Shown here: positions 8,710 through 16,552 of the stretch, piece by piece | Numbering within the stretch: the first letter of the stretch is position 1 | Layout: the number at the start of each line of letters is the position of its first letter | NCBI GenBank assembly: GCA_024236075.1 | Contig: JACKLE010000003.1 | Coordinates: forward strand, 1 to 64,000 | Direction of reading: 5' to 3' | From: Alphaproteobacteria bacterium | Lineage (GTDB): Bacteria > Pseudomonadota > Alphaproteobacteria > JACAEB01 | DNA length: 64,000 bases | Made by a program: the position numbers and the translations under genes | The notes under the pieces: generated by a model | What the model saw: only the letters and a program-made list of their open reading frames with translations | What the model was told of the DNA's origin: nothing | The model's database searches: none

Positions 8710-9384
8710 TCAGCGGCCCTCGAATCGTCGCCTAAAGCAGCTCATCAGCACACGGTCGACCTCGTCCATGGACGCCGTCACGCCGAGATCGGCGAGGCTC
8801 GTGACCCCGTGCTCGCGGATGCCGCATGGCACGATGCCCGCATAGTGCGAGAGGTCGGGCGCGACGTTGAGGCTCACCCCGTGATAGCTCACCCAGCGCC
8901 GCACGCGGATGCCGACGGCCGCGATCTTGGCTTCGCCCTCGCCTTTGCGCACCCAGACGCCGACGCGGCCCGGCCGCGTCTCGCCACGGACGCCGAAGGC
9001 CTTCAGCGCGTCGACGATCCAGCCCTCGAGCGCGCCCACGAAGGCGCGAAGATCGCGGCCGCGGGCACCGAGGTCGAGCATCGCATAGGCGACGCGCTGA
9101 CCCGGCCCGTGATAGGTGAGCTGGCCCCCGCGCCCGGTGCGGTGGACCGGAAAGCGCGCGTCGAGGAGATCGCCGTCCCGCGTGCTCGTGCCGGCCGTGT
9201 AGAGGGGCGGGTGCTCGAGCAGCCAGACGAGCTCGCGCGCGCGCCCCTCGGCGATCGCCGCGACCCGGGCCTCCATGGCGGCGACCGCCTCCTCGTACGG
9301 CACGCTCGCCGGCGCCACGCGCCACTCGACCTCGCCAAGCGTCCTTAACGCGGGCTTGAGATTTCCTTCTGCAGGGTAGGCCAC
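8710..9384 (-). CDS. lipB: Octanoyl-[acyl-carrier-protein] transferase (lipoate biosynthesis)
   Basis: The enzyme moves octanoate from ACP to lipoyl domains of 2-oxo acid dehydrogenases. Motifs seen: LLEHPPLYTAG, the GRGGQLTYHGPGQRVAY loop, KIAAVGIRVRRWVSYHG (catalytic Lys), and the catalytic cysteine in GIVPCGIREHGVTSL. The start is uncertain. An ATG at 9414 would share CATG with the divergent gene's ATG, leaving no room for separate leaders. The GTG at 9384, preceded by GAAGAGG, is chosen, giving 224 residues; an ATG start at 9414 adds ten residues. The conserved core begins at EVEWRVAPASVPYEEAV. Confidence 0.93.
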   Translation of the reverse strand: MAYPAEGNLKPALRTLGEVEWRVAPASVPYEEAVAAMEARVAAIAEGRARELVWLLEHPPLYTAGTSTRDGDLLDARFPVHRTGRGGQLTYHGPGQRVAYAMLDLGARGRDLRAFVGALEGWIVDALKAFGVRGETRPGRVGVWVRKGEGEAKIAAVGIRVRRWVSYHGVSLNVAPDLSHYAGIVPCGIREHGVTSLADLGVTASMDEVDRVLMSCFRRRFEGR

Positions 9385-9412
9385 GAGGTCCTCTTCAAGG
9401 CACGGAGCGCGC

Positions 9413-9646
9413 ATGGGCGCCGTCGAACAGGTCAGGGTCGAGCTCTCGGTCATCATCGGGCGCGCCGTCATCCCGATTCATCAGCTCCTGAAGATGGGGC
9501 GCAGCGCCGTCATCGCGCTCGACGCGCACCATACCGACGATGTCTGGATCTTCGCCAACAACACGCCGATCGCGCGGGGCGAGATCGTCATCGAGGGCGA
9601 GCGTATCACCGTCGGCATCACTGATATGATCCAGAAATATAGCTGA
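9413..9646 (+). CDS. Short stand-alone FliN/SpoA-domain protein (77 aa)
   Basis: The whole protein is a single SpoA (surface presentation of antigens) domain as found at the C-terminus of FliN/FliM: VELSVIIGRAVIPIHQLLKM, then VIALDAHHTDDVWIFANN, then IARGEIVIEGERITVGI. In the flagellar switch this domain forms C-ring dimers. No other flagellar gene is in this window and the N-terminal part of a normal FliN is absent. The ATG follows CACGGAGCGCGC, a good ribosome site. It is divergent from lipB, with start regions that touch. It could be an accessory switch protein or a SpoA domain used elsewhere; function is not established. Confidence 0.8.
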   Translation: MGAVEQVRVELSVIIGRAVIPIHQLLKMGRSAVIALDAHHTDDVWIFANNTPIARGEIVIEGERITVGITDMIQKYS

Positions 9647-9686
9647 ACGGGGCCGATCGGCACCGCGCCGCGCGTTTCATGCCCTT

Positions 9687-9711
9687 AAATAACATTAGAC
9701 AACTGTTATTT
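9687..9711. promoter_or_regulatory. Inverted repeat, candidate operator upstream of the siroheme-cysH promoter
   Basis: AAATAAC (9687-9693) and GTTATTT (9705-9711) form a perfect 7-bp inverted repeat with an 11-base spacer in an AT-rich gap. It is centred about 70 bp upstream of the inferred transcription start, the usual place for a LysR-type activator such as a CysB-like protein. The regulator is not identified; the assignment is inference from position and symmetry. Confidence 0.5.
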
Positions 9712-9733
9712 TCGCTATTTCCCAAATTCTGCG

Positions 9734-9762
9734 TTGAAATTGCGGGCTGGCCGCTCTAATTA
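9734..9762 (+). promoter_or_regulatory. Sigma70-type promoter for the siroheme synthase-cysH operon
   Basis: TTGAAA (9734-9739) and TAATTA (9757-9762) are separated by 17 bp, a good housekeeping promoter in an otherwise very GC-rich sequence. Transcription would begin near 9770. This excludes the in-frame ATG at 9762, which overlaps the -10 box, and supports the start codon at 9810. Confidence 0.6.
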
Positions 9763-9809
9763 TGGCGGACGGCTGGGGAAATCCAATTACCCCAAGACAA
9801 GAGTGTGAA

Positions 9810-10367
9810 ATGCTGCCCTTGAGCCTCGATATAAGGTCCGTTCGGATCGTGCTCGTCGGCGGCGGTCCGCAGGCGCTGGGCCGTCTGAGGCTCCTCGATG
9901 CCGCCGGCGCGGGCATGCTGAAGGTCTTCGCGGAGGCGCCGTCGGACGAGCTCGCCGCGGCGGCCGGAGACCGCCTCGTCCGGCGCATGGCGGCGGCGTC
10001 CGATCTTGCGGGCGCGAGGCTCGTCTTCCTCGCCGATCTCGGCACGGAGGCGGAGGAGCTCGCGGCGGCCGCGCGCGGGCAGGGCGCCCTCGTCAACCGC
10101 GAGGACGTGCCGCATCTCTGCGACTTCCACATGCCGGCTATCGTGCGGCGCGGCGACCTTCTCATCGCGATCTCGACGGGCGGCAAGGCGCCGGGCCTTG
10201 CGCGGCGGCTGCGCGAGCGGCTCGAAGCGCTGTTTCCGGAGGCCTGGGGCCCGCGGCTTCAGCGTCTCGCCGCCGAGCGCCTCGCCTGGAAGGAGGCGGG
10301 GGCGTCGACGGCGGAGCTATCGCAGCGCACGAAGGCGCTCATCGACAGGGAAGGATGGCTGCCATGA
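9810..10367 (+). CDS. Siroheme synthase-type precorrin-2 dehydrogenase/ferrochelatase (CysG N-terminal domain)
   Basis: This 185-residue protein matches the NAD-dependent N-terminal half of CysG (Met8p-like). A Rossmann glycine motif RIVLVGGGPQALGRLRLLDAAG lies at the start, LVFLADL in the middle, and the catalytic/binding segment GALVNREDVPHLCDFHMPAIVRRGDLLIAISTGGKAPGLARRLRE follows. It converts precorrin-2 to sirohydrochlorin and inserts iron, giving the siroheme used by sulfite reductase. The uroporphyrinogen methyltransferase half of CysG is absent. The start at 9810 fits the promoter at 9734-9762. Its TGA overlaps the cysH ATG (ATGA), implying translational coupling. Confidence 0.88.
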   Translation: MLPLSLDIRSVRIVLVGGGPQALGRLRLLDAAGAGMLKVFAEAPSDELAAAAGDRLVRRMAAASDLAGARLVFLADLGTEAEELAAAARGQGALVNREDVPHLCDFHMPAIVRRGDLLIAISTGGKAPGLARRLRERLEALFPEAWGPRLQRLAAERLAWKEAGASTAELSQRTKALIDREGWLP

Positions 10368-11119
10368 CAGCGCAGCTCAAAGCGGTGACGGCACAGGCGG
10401 ACGGCCTCGAGGAGGTGCGCGCGCGGCTGGAAGGCCTGCGGGCCCGCTTCGGCCATCTGGAGGGCCGCGCTTTGCTGGAGGCCATGATCGGCGACGCCTT
10501 TCCGGGCAAGATCGCGGTCGTCTCGTCCTTCGGCGCCGAATCGGCCGTGCTGCTCCATCTCGTCGCGAGCATCGATCCGACCGTGCCCGTGCTGTTCCTC
10601 AATACCGGAAAGCTCTTCGGCGAGACGCTGCGCTATCGCGACCGCCTGCAGAGCGTTCTCGGGCTGACGGATGTCCGCTCCCTCCATCCCCATCCGGAGG
10701 ACGAGAAGGCGCTCGATCCCAAGGGCGATCTCTGGACGCGCGATCCCGACCAGTGCTGCAACCTTCGCAAGGTGCTGCCGCTCGAGCGGGGCCTCAGGGG
10801 CTTCGAGGCCGAGATCACCGGCCGCAAGCGCTTCCAGACGCGCGCGCGGGCGGAGATGCGCCCCATCGAATGGTTCGAGGGCCGCTTCAAGGTGAACCCG
10901 CTCGCCTCGTGGACGCTCGAGGAGCTCAGCGCCTATGTCGAGGCCCACAATCTGCCCAAGCACCCGCTCGTCTCGGACGGGTACCTTTCCATCGGCTGCA
11001 TGCCCTGCACGGCGCGCGTCCAGCCGGGCGGCGAGTACCGCTCGGGCCGCTGGGTCGGCCGCGACAAGGACGAGTGCGGCATCCATGGCAACGGCCTCAC
11101 CGACGGCGCGGGCATCTGA
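10364..11119 (+). CDS. cysH: Adenylylsulfate (APS) reductase-type CysH
   Basis: This 251-residue assimilatory reductase gives sulfite with thioredoxin as donor. The PAPS-reductase fold signature KIAVVSSFGAESAVLLHLV is present, with NTGKLFGETL and EITGRKRFQTR. Two cysteine pairs, CC in PDQCCNLRKV and CxxC in IGCMPCTARV, are the [4Fe-4S] ligands found in the APS-using class and absent from E. coli-type PAPS reductase. ECGIH near the end carries the active-site cysteine. The start at 10364 overlaps the upstream stop (ATGA) and sits 8-9 bases after GGGAAGG; the ATG at 10355 abuts that site. No sulfite reductase gene follows. Confidence 0.95.
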   Translation: MTAQLKAVTAQADGLEEVRARLEGLRARFGHLEGRALLEAMIGDAFPGKIAVVSSFGAESAVLLHLVASIDPTVPVLFLNTGKLFGETLRYRDRLQSVLGLTDVRSLHPHPEDEKALDPKGDLWTRDPDQCCNLRKVLPLERGLRGFEAEITGRKRFQTRARAEMRPIEWFEGRFKVNPLASWTLEELSAYVEAHNLPKHPLVSDGYLSIGCMPCTARVQPGGEYRSGRWVGRDKDECGIHGNGLTDGAGI

Positions 11120-11178
11120 CGGCGCACGCGGCCCTTCACAACGCGGCGGGGATTTGCTACCACGCCCCCCTCCAATTC

Positions 11179-11263
11179 GCGGTCGTGGCGGAACTGGTAG
11201 ACGCGCAGCCTTGAGGTGGCTGTGGGGCAACCCGTGGAAGTTCGAGTCTTCTCGACCGCACCA
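11179..11263 (+). tRNA. tRNA-Leu (anticodon GAG)
   Basis: The 7-bp acceptor stem pairs GCGGTCG (11179-11185) with CGACCGC (11253-11259); the discriminator is A and CCA is encoded. The anticodon stem CAGCC/GGCTG closes the loop TTGAGGT, giving anticodon GAG. The variable arm (TGTGGGGCAACCCG region) is long, as in leucine tRNAs, and the T-arm carries GTTCGAGTC. It reads CUC/CUU codons. It stands alone between cysH and mgtE. Confidence 0.97.
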
Positions 11264-11414
11264 AATCTGTCGGCCGCGCCGCTTGCGACGCGGCGCCCGC
11301 TGCTGTGCTAAATAGCTGCGCGGCGCCGCGGCGCCCGACTCTCTGATCACCCGTTCGTTCGATCTGTAAGGCTGCCCTCCAAAGGGGCGCCGATGCCCGG
11401 AGCGCGAGTGCCCG

Positions 11415-12821
11415 ATGACGGACGCGAGCGACATCGCCGCCAGGGAAGACGGGCAGGAGCCCGCCGCGATGAGCGAGGAGCTGACGCTCACGCCGCAATT
11501 CGTGCGCGCCGTGCTCGACGCGCTCGAGGACGGCAAGGCCGAGGAGGTGAAGCGCCTCGTCGCGCCGCTCCATGCCGCCGACATCGCCGACCTCCTCGGG
11601 CTTCTCGCGCCGGCGCAGCGCCGCGCGCTCGTCGACATGCTGAAGGACGATCTCGATCCGGAGGTTCTCTCCGAGCTCGACGAGGGCGTGCGCGACGAGA
11701 TCCTGCCCTATCTGGAGCCCGCGGTCGTCGCGCGCGCCGTCGAGGCGCTCGACTCGGACGACGCGGTCTACCTCATTCAGGATCTCGAGGCCGACCAGCA
11801 GCGCGCGATCCTCTCTCAGCTTAGCGATCCCGAGCGCGCGGCGGTCGAGCGCGCGCTTCAGTACCCGGAATATTCGGCCGGCCGCCTGATGCAGCGCGAG
11901 ATCATCACCGTGCCGCCGTTCTGGACGGTCGGGCGCGTGATCGACCATCTGCGCATCGCGGTCGACGTGCCGGACGATTTCTACGCGATCTACGTCGTCG
12001 ACCCGACCTTCCATCCGATCGGCGCCGTCGCGCTGAGCCGCATCATGCGCACGCAGCGGCCGGTCCCGATCGAGGAGATCATGGACCGCGAGCCGGTCGT
12101 GATCCCGGCGCGGATGGAGCAGGAGGAGGCGGCCTACCTCTTCGACCAATACCACCTCATCTCCGCGCCGGTCGTCGACGACGACGGGCGCCTCGTCGGG
12201 ATGATCACCGTCGACGACATCGTCGGCGTCATCCAGGAGGAGCACGAGGAGGACATCTTCGCGCTCGCCGGCGTCGGCGACGAGGAGCTCTCCGACCCGG
12301 TGCTGACGACGACGCGGCGGCGCTTCTGGTGGCTCTTCGCCAATCTGCTCACCGCGATCCTCGCCTCCGCGGTCATCGCGGTCTTCGCCAGGACCATCGA
12401 CCAGATCGTCGCGCTCGCCGTCCTCATGCCCATCGTCGCGTCCATGGGCGGCAATGCGGGCACCCAGACGCTCGCCATCGCCGTGCGCGCCCTCGCCACG
12501 CGCAATCTCACGGCCGCCAACGCCGCGCGCATCATCTTTCGCGAGACCGTGGTGGGCGGCATCAACGGCATCGTCTTCGCCGTCATCATGGGCCTCGTCG
12601 CGGGGCTCTGGTTCTCGAGCGCCACGCTCGGCGTCGTGATCGCGGTCGCGATGATCGTGAACCTGCTCGTGGCGGGGGCGGCGGGCATCCTCATTCCGCT
12701 GGCGCTCGACCGCTACGGCGCGGACCCCGCGATCTCCTCGTCGGTTTTCCTCACCACGGTGACCGACGTGGTCGGCTTCTTCGTCTTTCTCGGCCTTGCC
12801 ACGCTGATGCTCCTGGGCTGA
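11415..12821 (+). CDS. mgtE: Magnesium transporter MgtE
   Basis: This 468-residue Mg2+ channel shows the standard order: cytosolic N domain (about 30-145, with LHAADIADLL and DVLPYL-like segments), two CBS domains (about 150-270; MQREIITVPPFWTVG and IMDREPVVIPA), the plug helix, then five membrane helices with the pore motif PIVASMGGNAGTQTLAI. The N and CBS domains sense intracellular Mg2+ and close the channel. ATG 11415 and an in-frame ATG at 11469, preceded by CAGGAG, are both possible; the longer form is given. No Mg riboswitch is visible in the leader. Confidence 0.95.
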   Translation: MTDASDIAAREDGQEPAAMSEELTLTPQFVRAVLDALEDGKAEEVKRLVAPLHAADIADLLGLLAPAQRRALVDMLKDDLDPEVLSELDEGVRDEILPYLEPAVVARAVEALDSDDAVYLIQDLEADQQRAILSQLSDPERAAVERALQYPEYSAGRLMQREIITVPPFWTVGRVIDHLRIAVDVPDDFYAIYVVDPTFHPIGAVALSRIMRTQRPVPIEEIMDREPVVIPARMEQEEAAYLFDQYHLISAPVVDDDGRLVGMITVDDIVGVIQEEHEEDIFALAGVGDEELSDPVLTTTRRRFWWLFANLLTAILASAVIAVFARTIDQIVALAVLMPIVASMGGNAGTQTLAIAVRALATRNLTAANAARIIFRETVVGGINGIVFAVIMGLVAGLWFSSATLGVVIAVAMIVNLLVAGAAGILIPLALDRYGADPAISSSVFLTTVTDVVGFFVFLGLATLMLLG

Positions 12822-12872
12822 CAATCGAGGCCGGGCGAAGCCCGCATTTCATTGAGGGATAGGAACGCCGTC

Positions 12873-13799
12873 ATGTTCGTCCGATTGCTCTGCGTTGCCC
12901 TTCTTGGGCTCGGCGTCGCGCCGGCGGCGGCGGGCGAGGTCTGGCGCGCCGGCGAGCCGATGGATACGGCGCGGTCCTTCTTCGGAACCGCGGTCCTTGG
13001 GCGCGAGATCTTCGTCGCGGGCGGAGCGAGCCTGCTCGGGCCGACCGATCTCGTCGAGGCCTATGACGTGCAGGCGGACTATTGGCGGCCGGTGGCGCCG
13101 ATGCCCGAGGGGCGCGAGCAGTTCGCGATGGCCGAGCTCGGCAACGAGATCTATGTCGCCGGCGGCTACACGCGCGGCCAGGAGCACCCCAACGCGGATG
13201 TCCGCGTCTACGACACGAAGTCGGCGCAGTGGAGCACCGGGCCGAACCTGCCCAGCCCCCGAGCCGGCTTCGGCCTCGTCGCGCTGCGCGAGCATCTCTA
13301 CGCGATAGGCGGTGCGGGACCGGCGGCTGCGCGGGTGCTCGTCCTGGACCGCCCCGCGGCGGCGTGGCGCGAAGCGGCGAGCCTGCCCGAGCCGCGCTCG
13401 CTCCTGGGTGTGGTCGCGCTCGGCGACCGCATCTATGCCATCGGCGGACGCGGCGCGGACGGCACGGTGAGCCGGCGCGTCGACATCTACGATACGCTTG
13501 CGGACGAATGGTCCCGCGGTCCCGATCTTCCCGGCCCGAGAGCAGGGTTCGCGGCGGCGGCGGTCGGGGGGCGCATCCACGTCGTCGGCGGCGTTTCGGG
13601 CACCAAGCTGACGACGCTCGCGGACCATCTCGTGCTCGAGGGCGGCGCCTGGCGCACGGCGACCGCATTGCCGACGCCGCGCCAGGGCCTCGGCGCGGGC
13701 GCGGTGGGGGGCACGTTCGTGGTCATCGGCGGCGGCTCGGGCGCGGGCGTCTTCGCGCTCTTCACCGACCTTGCGAATGTGGAGCTGTTCGGCGAATAG
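12873..13799 (+). CDS. Secreted Kelch-repeat beta-propeller protein
   Basis: This 308-residue protein has a signal peptide (FVRLLCVALLGLGVAPAAA, cleavage before GEVW). About six Kelch blades follow. Each has a pair of glycines after a hydrophobic strand and a later Tyr/Trp pair: EIFVAGGASLL, EIYVAGGYTRG, HLYAIGGAGP, RIYAIGGRGADG, RIHVVGGVSG and TFVVIGGGSG, with YDTLADEWSRGPDLP-type linkers. The bacterial family includes sialate-mutarotase-like propellers and binding proteins; no catalytic residues can be assigned. The ATG at 12873 has AGGAACG upstream; an in-frame TTG at 12852 is less likely. It is probably periplasmic. Confidence 0.88.
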   Translation: MFVRLLCVALLGLGVAPAAAGEVWRAGEPMDTARSFFGTAVLGREIFVAGGASLLGPTDLVEAYDVQADYWRPVAPMPEGREQFAMAELGNEIYVAGGYTRGQEHPNADVRVYDTKSAQWSTGPNLPSPRAGFGLVALREHLYAIGGAGPAAARVLVLDRPAAAWREAASLPEPRSLLGVVALGDRIYAIGGRGADGTVSRRVDIYDTLADEWSRGPDLPGPRAGFAAAAVGGRIHVVGGVSGTKLTTLADHLVLEGGAWRTATALPTPRQGLGAGAVGGTFVVIGGGSGAGVFALFTDLANVELFGE

Positions 13800-13810
13800 G
13801 GCGCGCCGCC

Positions 13811-14116
13811 TCAGCCGCCGCGCATCTGCTGGACGCAGGGCGTGAACACGGCGCTCGCGCCGTCGACCTTCGCGATCGCCGCCGGACGATCCGCCCGCGG
13901 CAGATCGAGGATCGAGAGGAGCTCGGAGCGCAGCGAGGAATTGCCGGCCGAGCCCTTGTCGAGGCAGCCGCAATATTGCTCGACGGCGGGCCCGCTGCCG
14001 CCGATCTTGGCGACGCAGGCGTCCTTGAAGTCGTCCGCCGCAGCAGGCAGCGCAAATCCCGTCGCGACCAGCGCCACGCCCGCAAAAATCCACCCGTTCC
14101 GCATTGCCTCTCCCAT
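13811..14116 (-). CDS. Small secreted four-cysteine protein
   Basis: This 101-residue product has a signal peptide (IFAGVALVATGFALPAAA). The mature part of about 75 residues begins DDFKDACVAKIGG, has YCGCLDK in the middle and CVQQM near the end, giving four cysteines that could form two disulfides. Similar short DACxxxxxG...YCxCxxxxxxN proteins are common in alphaproteobacterial periplasms without assigned function. The first ATG has GGGAGGG upstream; a second at 14104 is also plausible. It is convergent with the Kelch gene. Confidence 0.75.
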   Translation of the reverse strand: MGEAMRNGWIFAGVALVATGFALPAAADDFKDACVAKIGGSGPAVEQYCGCLDKGSAGNSSLRSELLSILDLPRADRPAAIAKVDGASAVFTPCVQQMRGG

Positions 14117-14332
14117 GGCTTGGACCCTCCCGCCGATATTCGCGCACGACTTTAGACGAGATCTCGGGGCGAATGAAGCGCGGGGCCTGCCTGTCGCACG
14201 AGAATATTAACCATGTAACTCGCTGAAGTTGCGCGCCTTTCGCAGGGCGCGGCCCGGCGCCGGCCGCCGGCTCCTCCGCGCGCGCTCACTTTGCTATAGT
14301 GCGCGAAATAAGGGGTGTTGAGGGGCGTCGTC

Positions 14333-14755
14333 ATGTCGGGTTTGGAGAATTGCGGACCGACCGAGCTGGACCTTTGGATACGCGGCGTCGTCGTCTGGGG
14401 CGTGATCTGCCTCGTCGTGGTCCTGCTGTCGAGTTCCCTCGGCGCGACGCTGACAAGTCCATCCGATCGCGACACCGTGTCTTTCGAACGTAAGTTCGAG
14501 GAATTCAACCGGGCCGTCTTTCTGCTGCTTGCGGTGATCGGTTATTTCATCTGGGTCGGCCTCGCCAACGAGCTGCTCCAGTCGCGCATGTTCTTCGACG
14601 AGATTCCGGCCAACGCTCAGGCCATGGTCAACCTGCTGTTCATCTCGGCGATGTGGTTCATGTGGCACTTCCTCAGGGCGTTGACGAGGATGCTTCGGAT
14701 GAGGTTCGTCAGCATGGAGCAGGGCGGGGGCGGGGGCCCCGCCGGCGAGATGTGA
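14333..14755 (+). CDS. Small integral membrane protein of unknown function
   Basis: This 140-residue protein has three hydrophobic segments: GVVVWGVICLVVVLLSSSL (about 19-38), AVFLLLAVIGYFIWVGLA (about 61-80) and VNLLFISAMWFMWHFLRAL (about 97-118). A glycine-rich cytoplasmic-type tail ends it. No family recognised. GAGGGG stands 7 bases before the ATG at 14333, and a TATAGT -10-like box lies at about 14294 without a clear -35. Some alphaproteobacteria carry comparable three-helix proteins, but I cannot assign a role. Confidence 0.75.
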   Translation: MSGLENCGPTELDLWIRGVVVWGVICLVVVLLSSSLGATLTSPSDRDTVSFERKFEEFNRAVFLLLAVIGYFIWVGLANELLQSRMFFDEIPANAQAMVNLLFISAMWFMWHFLRALTRMLRMRFVSMEQGGGGGPAGEM

Positions 14756-14810
14756 CGCCGCCCGCCCGGACGTCTTTTCGCCCGCGCCCGCGCGGCTTAG
14801 GCTGCGGCCC

Positions 14811-15590
14811 ATGAAGACGACGCAGTCGAACGGCCTCGCCATCGCCTATCTGGACGAGGGGGAGGGGCCGCCCGTGCTTCTCGTGCACGGCTTTGCCTCC
14901 AATCACATGATGAATTGGCGCGTGACGAGCTGGTTCGCCTCGCTCAGCGGCGCGGGGTTTCGCGCGATTGCCCTCGACTGCCGCGGCCATGGAAAGAGCG
15001 GCAAACCCCACGATCCGGCGGCCTATGCGCCGGCGCTGATGGCGGACGACCTTTTGGCCGTGCTCGATGCCGAAGGCGTGAGGCGGACGGCGGTGTTCGG
15101 CTACTCGATGGGCGCCCGGATCGCGCTCGAGGCTCTTATGGCCGCTCCGGGACGCTTCGCCTGCGCCGTGCTCGGAGGGGTCGGCGAGAACCTCCTGAAG
15201 CCCCCTGGGAACGGCGAGGCGCTTGCGGCGGCGCTCGAGGCGGACGAGATTCCGGAGGATGCGAGCGCGACGGCGCGCGAATTCCGCGGCTTCGCCGAGC
15301 GGACCTTCTCCGACCGCAAGGCACTCGCAGCCTGCATGCGGGGCCAGCGCGTGGCCGTCGACCCGGAACGGCTTGCGCGCCTCGATGTGCCGGTGCTCGT
15401 CGCCGCGGCGATGGAGGACCGGATCGCCGGTCCCGCCGGGCCGCTGGCCGAGGCCATTCCCGGCGCGGCGACCCATCTCGTCGCGAGCGACGACCACATG
15501 CGCGTCATCGGAATGCCGGCCTACAAGGCCGGCATCCTCGCTTTTCTCGAGGAGCATGCGGGCGTGCCGACGGGCACCGGGCGGCGCTAG
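14811..15590 (+). CDS. Alpha/beta-fold hydrolase
   Basis: This 259-residue protein has the alpha/beta hydrolase core: oxyanion segment VLLVHGFASNHMMNW, the RAIALDCRGHGKSGKP strand-turn, and the nucleophile elbow GYSMGARIALE with the catalytic serine. The acid is probably in AAAMEDRIAGPAG and the catalytic histidine in ASDDHMRVIG. There is no signal peptide, so it is cytoplasmic. Substrate cannot be predicted; esterase, epoxide hydrolase-like and haloperoxidase-like roles are all possible. It starts 55 bp after the three-helix protein. Confidence 0.85.
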   Translation: MKTTQSNGLAIAYLDEGEGPPVLLVHGFASNHMMNWRVTSWFASLSGAGFRAIALDCRGHGKSGKPHDPAAYAPALMADDLLAVLDAEGVRRTAVFGYSMGARIALEALMAAPGRFACAVLGGVGENLLKPPGNGEALAAALEADEIPEDASATAREFRGFAERTFSDRKALAACMRGQRVAVDPERLARLDVPVLVAAAMEDRIAGPAGPLAEAIPGAATHLVASDDHMRVIGMPAYKAGILAFLEEHAGVPTGTGRR

Positions 15591-15723
15591 CCGCTTGCCG
15601 CGAGGACGCCTCCGGCGCGGTCAGGCGCGTTCGACGGCGACCAAAGGACAGGCCCCCCAAAAAGGGGCCGCTGGCCCGCGTAGCCGTCCACAATGTGGCG
15701 ACTAAAACGGGGCGACAAAAACA

Positions 15724-15757
15724 CGATCGAGCGGAATCAGCCGATTCCGCTCGATCG
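15724..15757 (-). terminator. Rho-independent terminator of the TorF-type porin gene
   Basis: A perfect 15-bp stem (15724-15738 with 15743-15757) encloses the loop AGCC. On the minus strand it is followed by GTGTTTTTG, a T-tract. A second, shorter inverted repeat (15779-15788 with 15797-15806, GAGGGCCGCT/AGCGGCCCTC) lies between it and the gene. Reading plus-strand there is no T-tract, so it serves the minus-strand gene. Confidence 0.8.
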
Positions 15758-15820
15758 CATATCCCCCAGATGCCCCATGAGGGCCGCTCGCCACCAAGCG
15801 GCCCTCAATGGTCATTCGAC

Positions 15821-16552
15821 TTAGAAGCTCGCCGAGAGCGAGAGGATCACACGGCCGTCGCAGACTTCCGGGTCCGCGCCGCCGAAGCATTCGGAGTCGT
15901 CGAGGTCGGTGTCGACCCAGGAGACCGTGCCGGTGAACTGCTCGTACGAGTACGAGATGCCGACCGAGTAGTCGACATAGTCCGGCGTGCCGAAGGCGGC
16001 TTCGTCGTCGATGATGTTGTAGCCGACGGTGCCGTCGATGCTCCACGAATCGAAGACCGGGATGCTGACGCCGCCATTCGGATAGAAGAAGTCGCCGGAC
16101 TCGAGCGTGTAGTCGGGCGAGTAGTTCAGGCCGATCGAGGCCGAGAACGGCCCGAAATCGTGGCCGGCGCTGATCGCCAGCTCGATGTAGTCGGTTTCCG
16201 CGCCGTCATCCGAGGCCGACGGATAGGCGTAGTAGATCACGCCCAGGTCGAGATCGAGCGGTCCGAGCGTCGGCGTGATGCCGGCATAGAGGTCGATCTC
16301 CGTGCCGCCGGCGAAGGAGATGTTCGACGCCCAGGTGCCGATGTAGAAGATGCCGTAGCCGGCGTCGAAGCCGCCTTGGATGGTCGGGTCGAGGTCGGTT
16401 TGCGAGATGCCGCGGAAGCTGTAGTCCGTGCCCATCGCGACATTGGCGGAAAGCGAAAGCTCTTCGGCGCCGGCCGTCGAGACGGCGGCGGTTGCAAGGG
16501 CGGCCGAGGCAACGCCGATGCTCAAGATTCGTGCAAAGCGAGAAGTCATCAT
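15821..16552 (-). CDS. TorF-family putative outer-membrane porin
   Basis: This 243-residue protein has a signal peptide (LSIGVASAALATAAVSTAGA). The mature part is typical of TorF/Gcw_chp porins: LSLSANVAMGTDYSFRGISQ at the N-terminus, repeated amphipathic beta strands ending in aromatic residues (FYIGTWASNI, IDLYAGITP, VGYNIIDD), and a C-terminal strand VILSLSASF ending in Phe as outer-membrane barrels do. It is acidic between strands. An SD-like GGAGGGG abuts tandem ATGs at 16552 and 16549. It has its own promoter and terminator. The family may aid small-solute entry; the substrate is unknown. Confidence 0.88.
   Translation of the reverse strand: MMTSRFARILSIGVASAALATAAVSTAGAEELSLSANVAMGTDYSFRGISQTDLDPTIQGGFDAGYGIFYIGTWASNISFAGGTEIDLYAGITPTLGPLDLDLGVIYYAYPSASDDGAETDYIELAISAGHDFGPFSASIGLNYSPDYTLESGDFFYPNGGVSIPVFDSWSIDGTVGYNIIDDEAAFGTPDYVDYSVGISYSYEQFTGTVSWVDTDLDDSECFGGADPEVCDGRVILSLSASF

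Noticed and set aside
12822..12860. Terminator after mgtE (GGGCGAAGCCC)
   Set aside because: The stem is only four base pairs long with a three-base loop and a poor T-tract, so it is too weak to call.
15700..16046. Minus-strand histidine/arginine-rich frame beside the porin
   Set aside because: It overlaps the porin gene out of frame and spans its terminator; no start site or family match.
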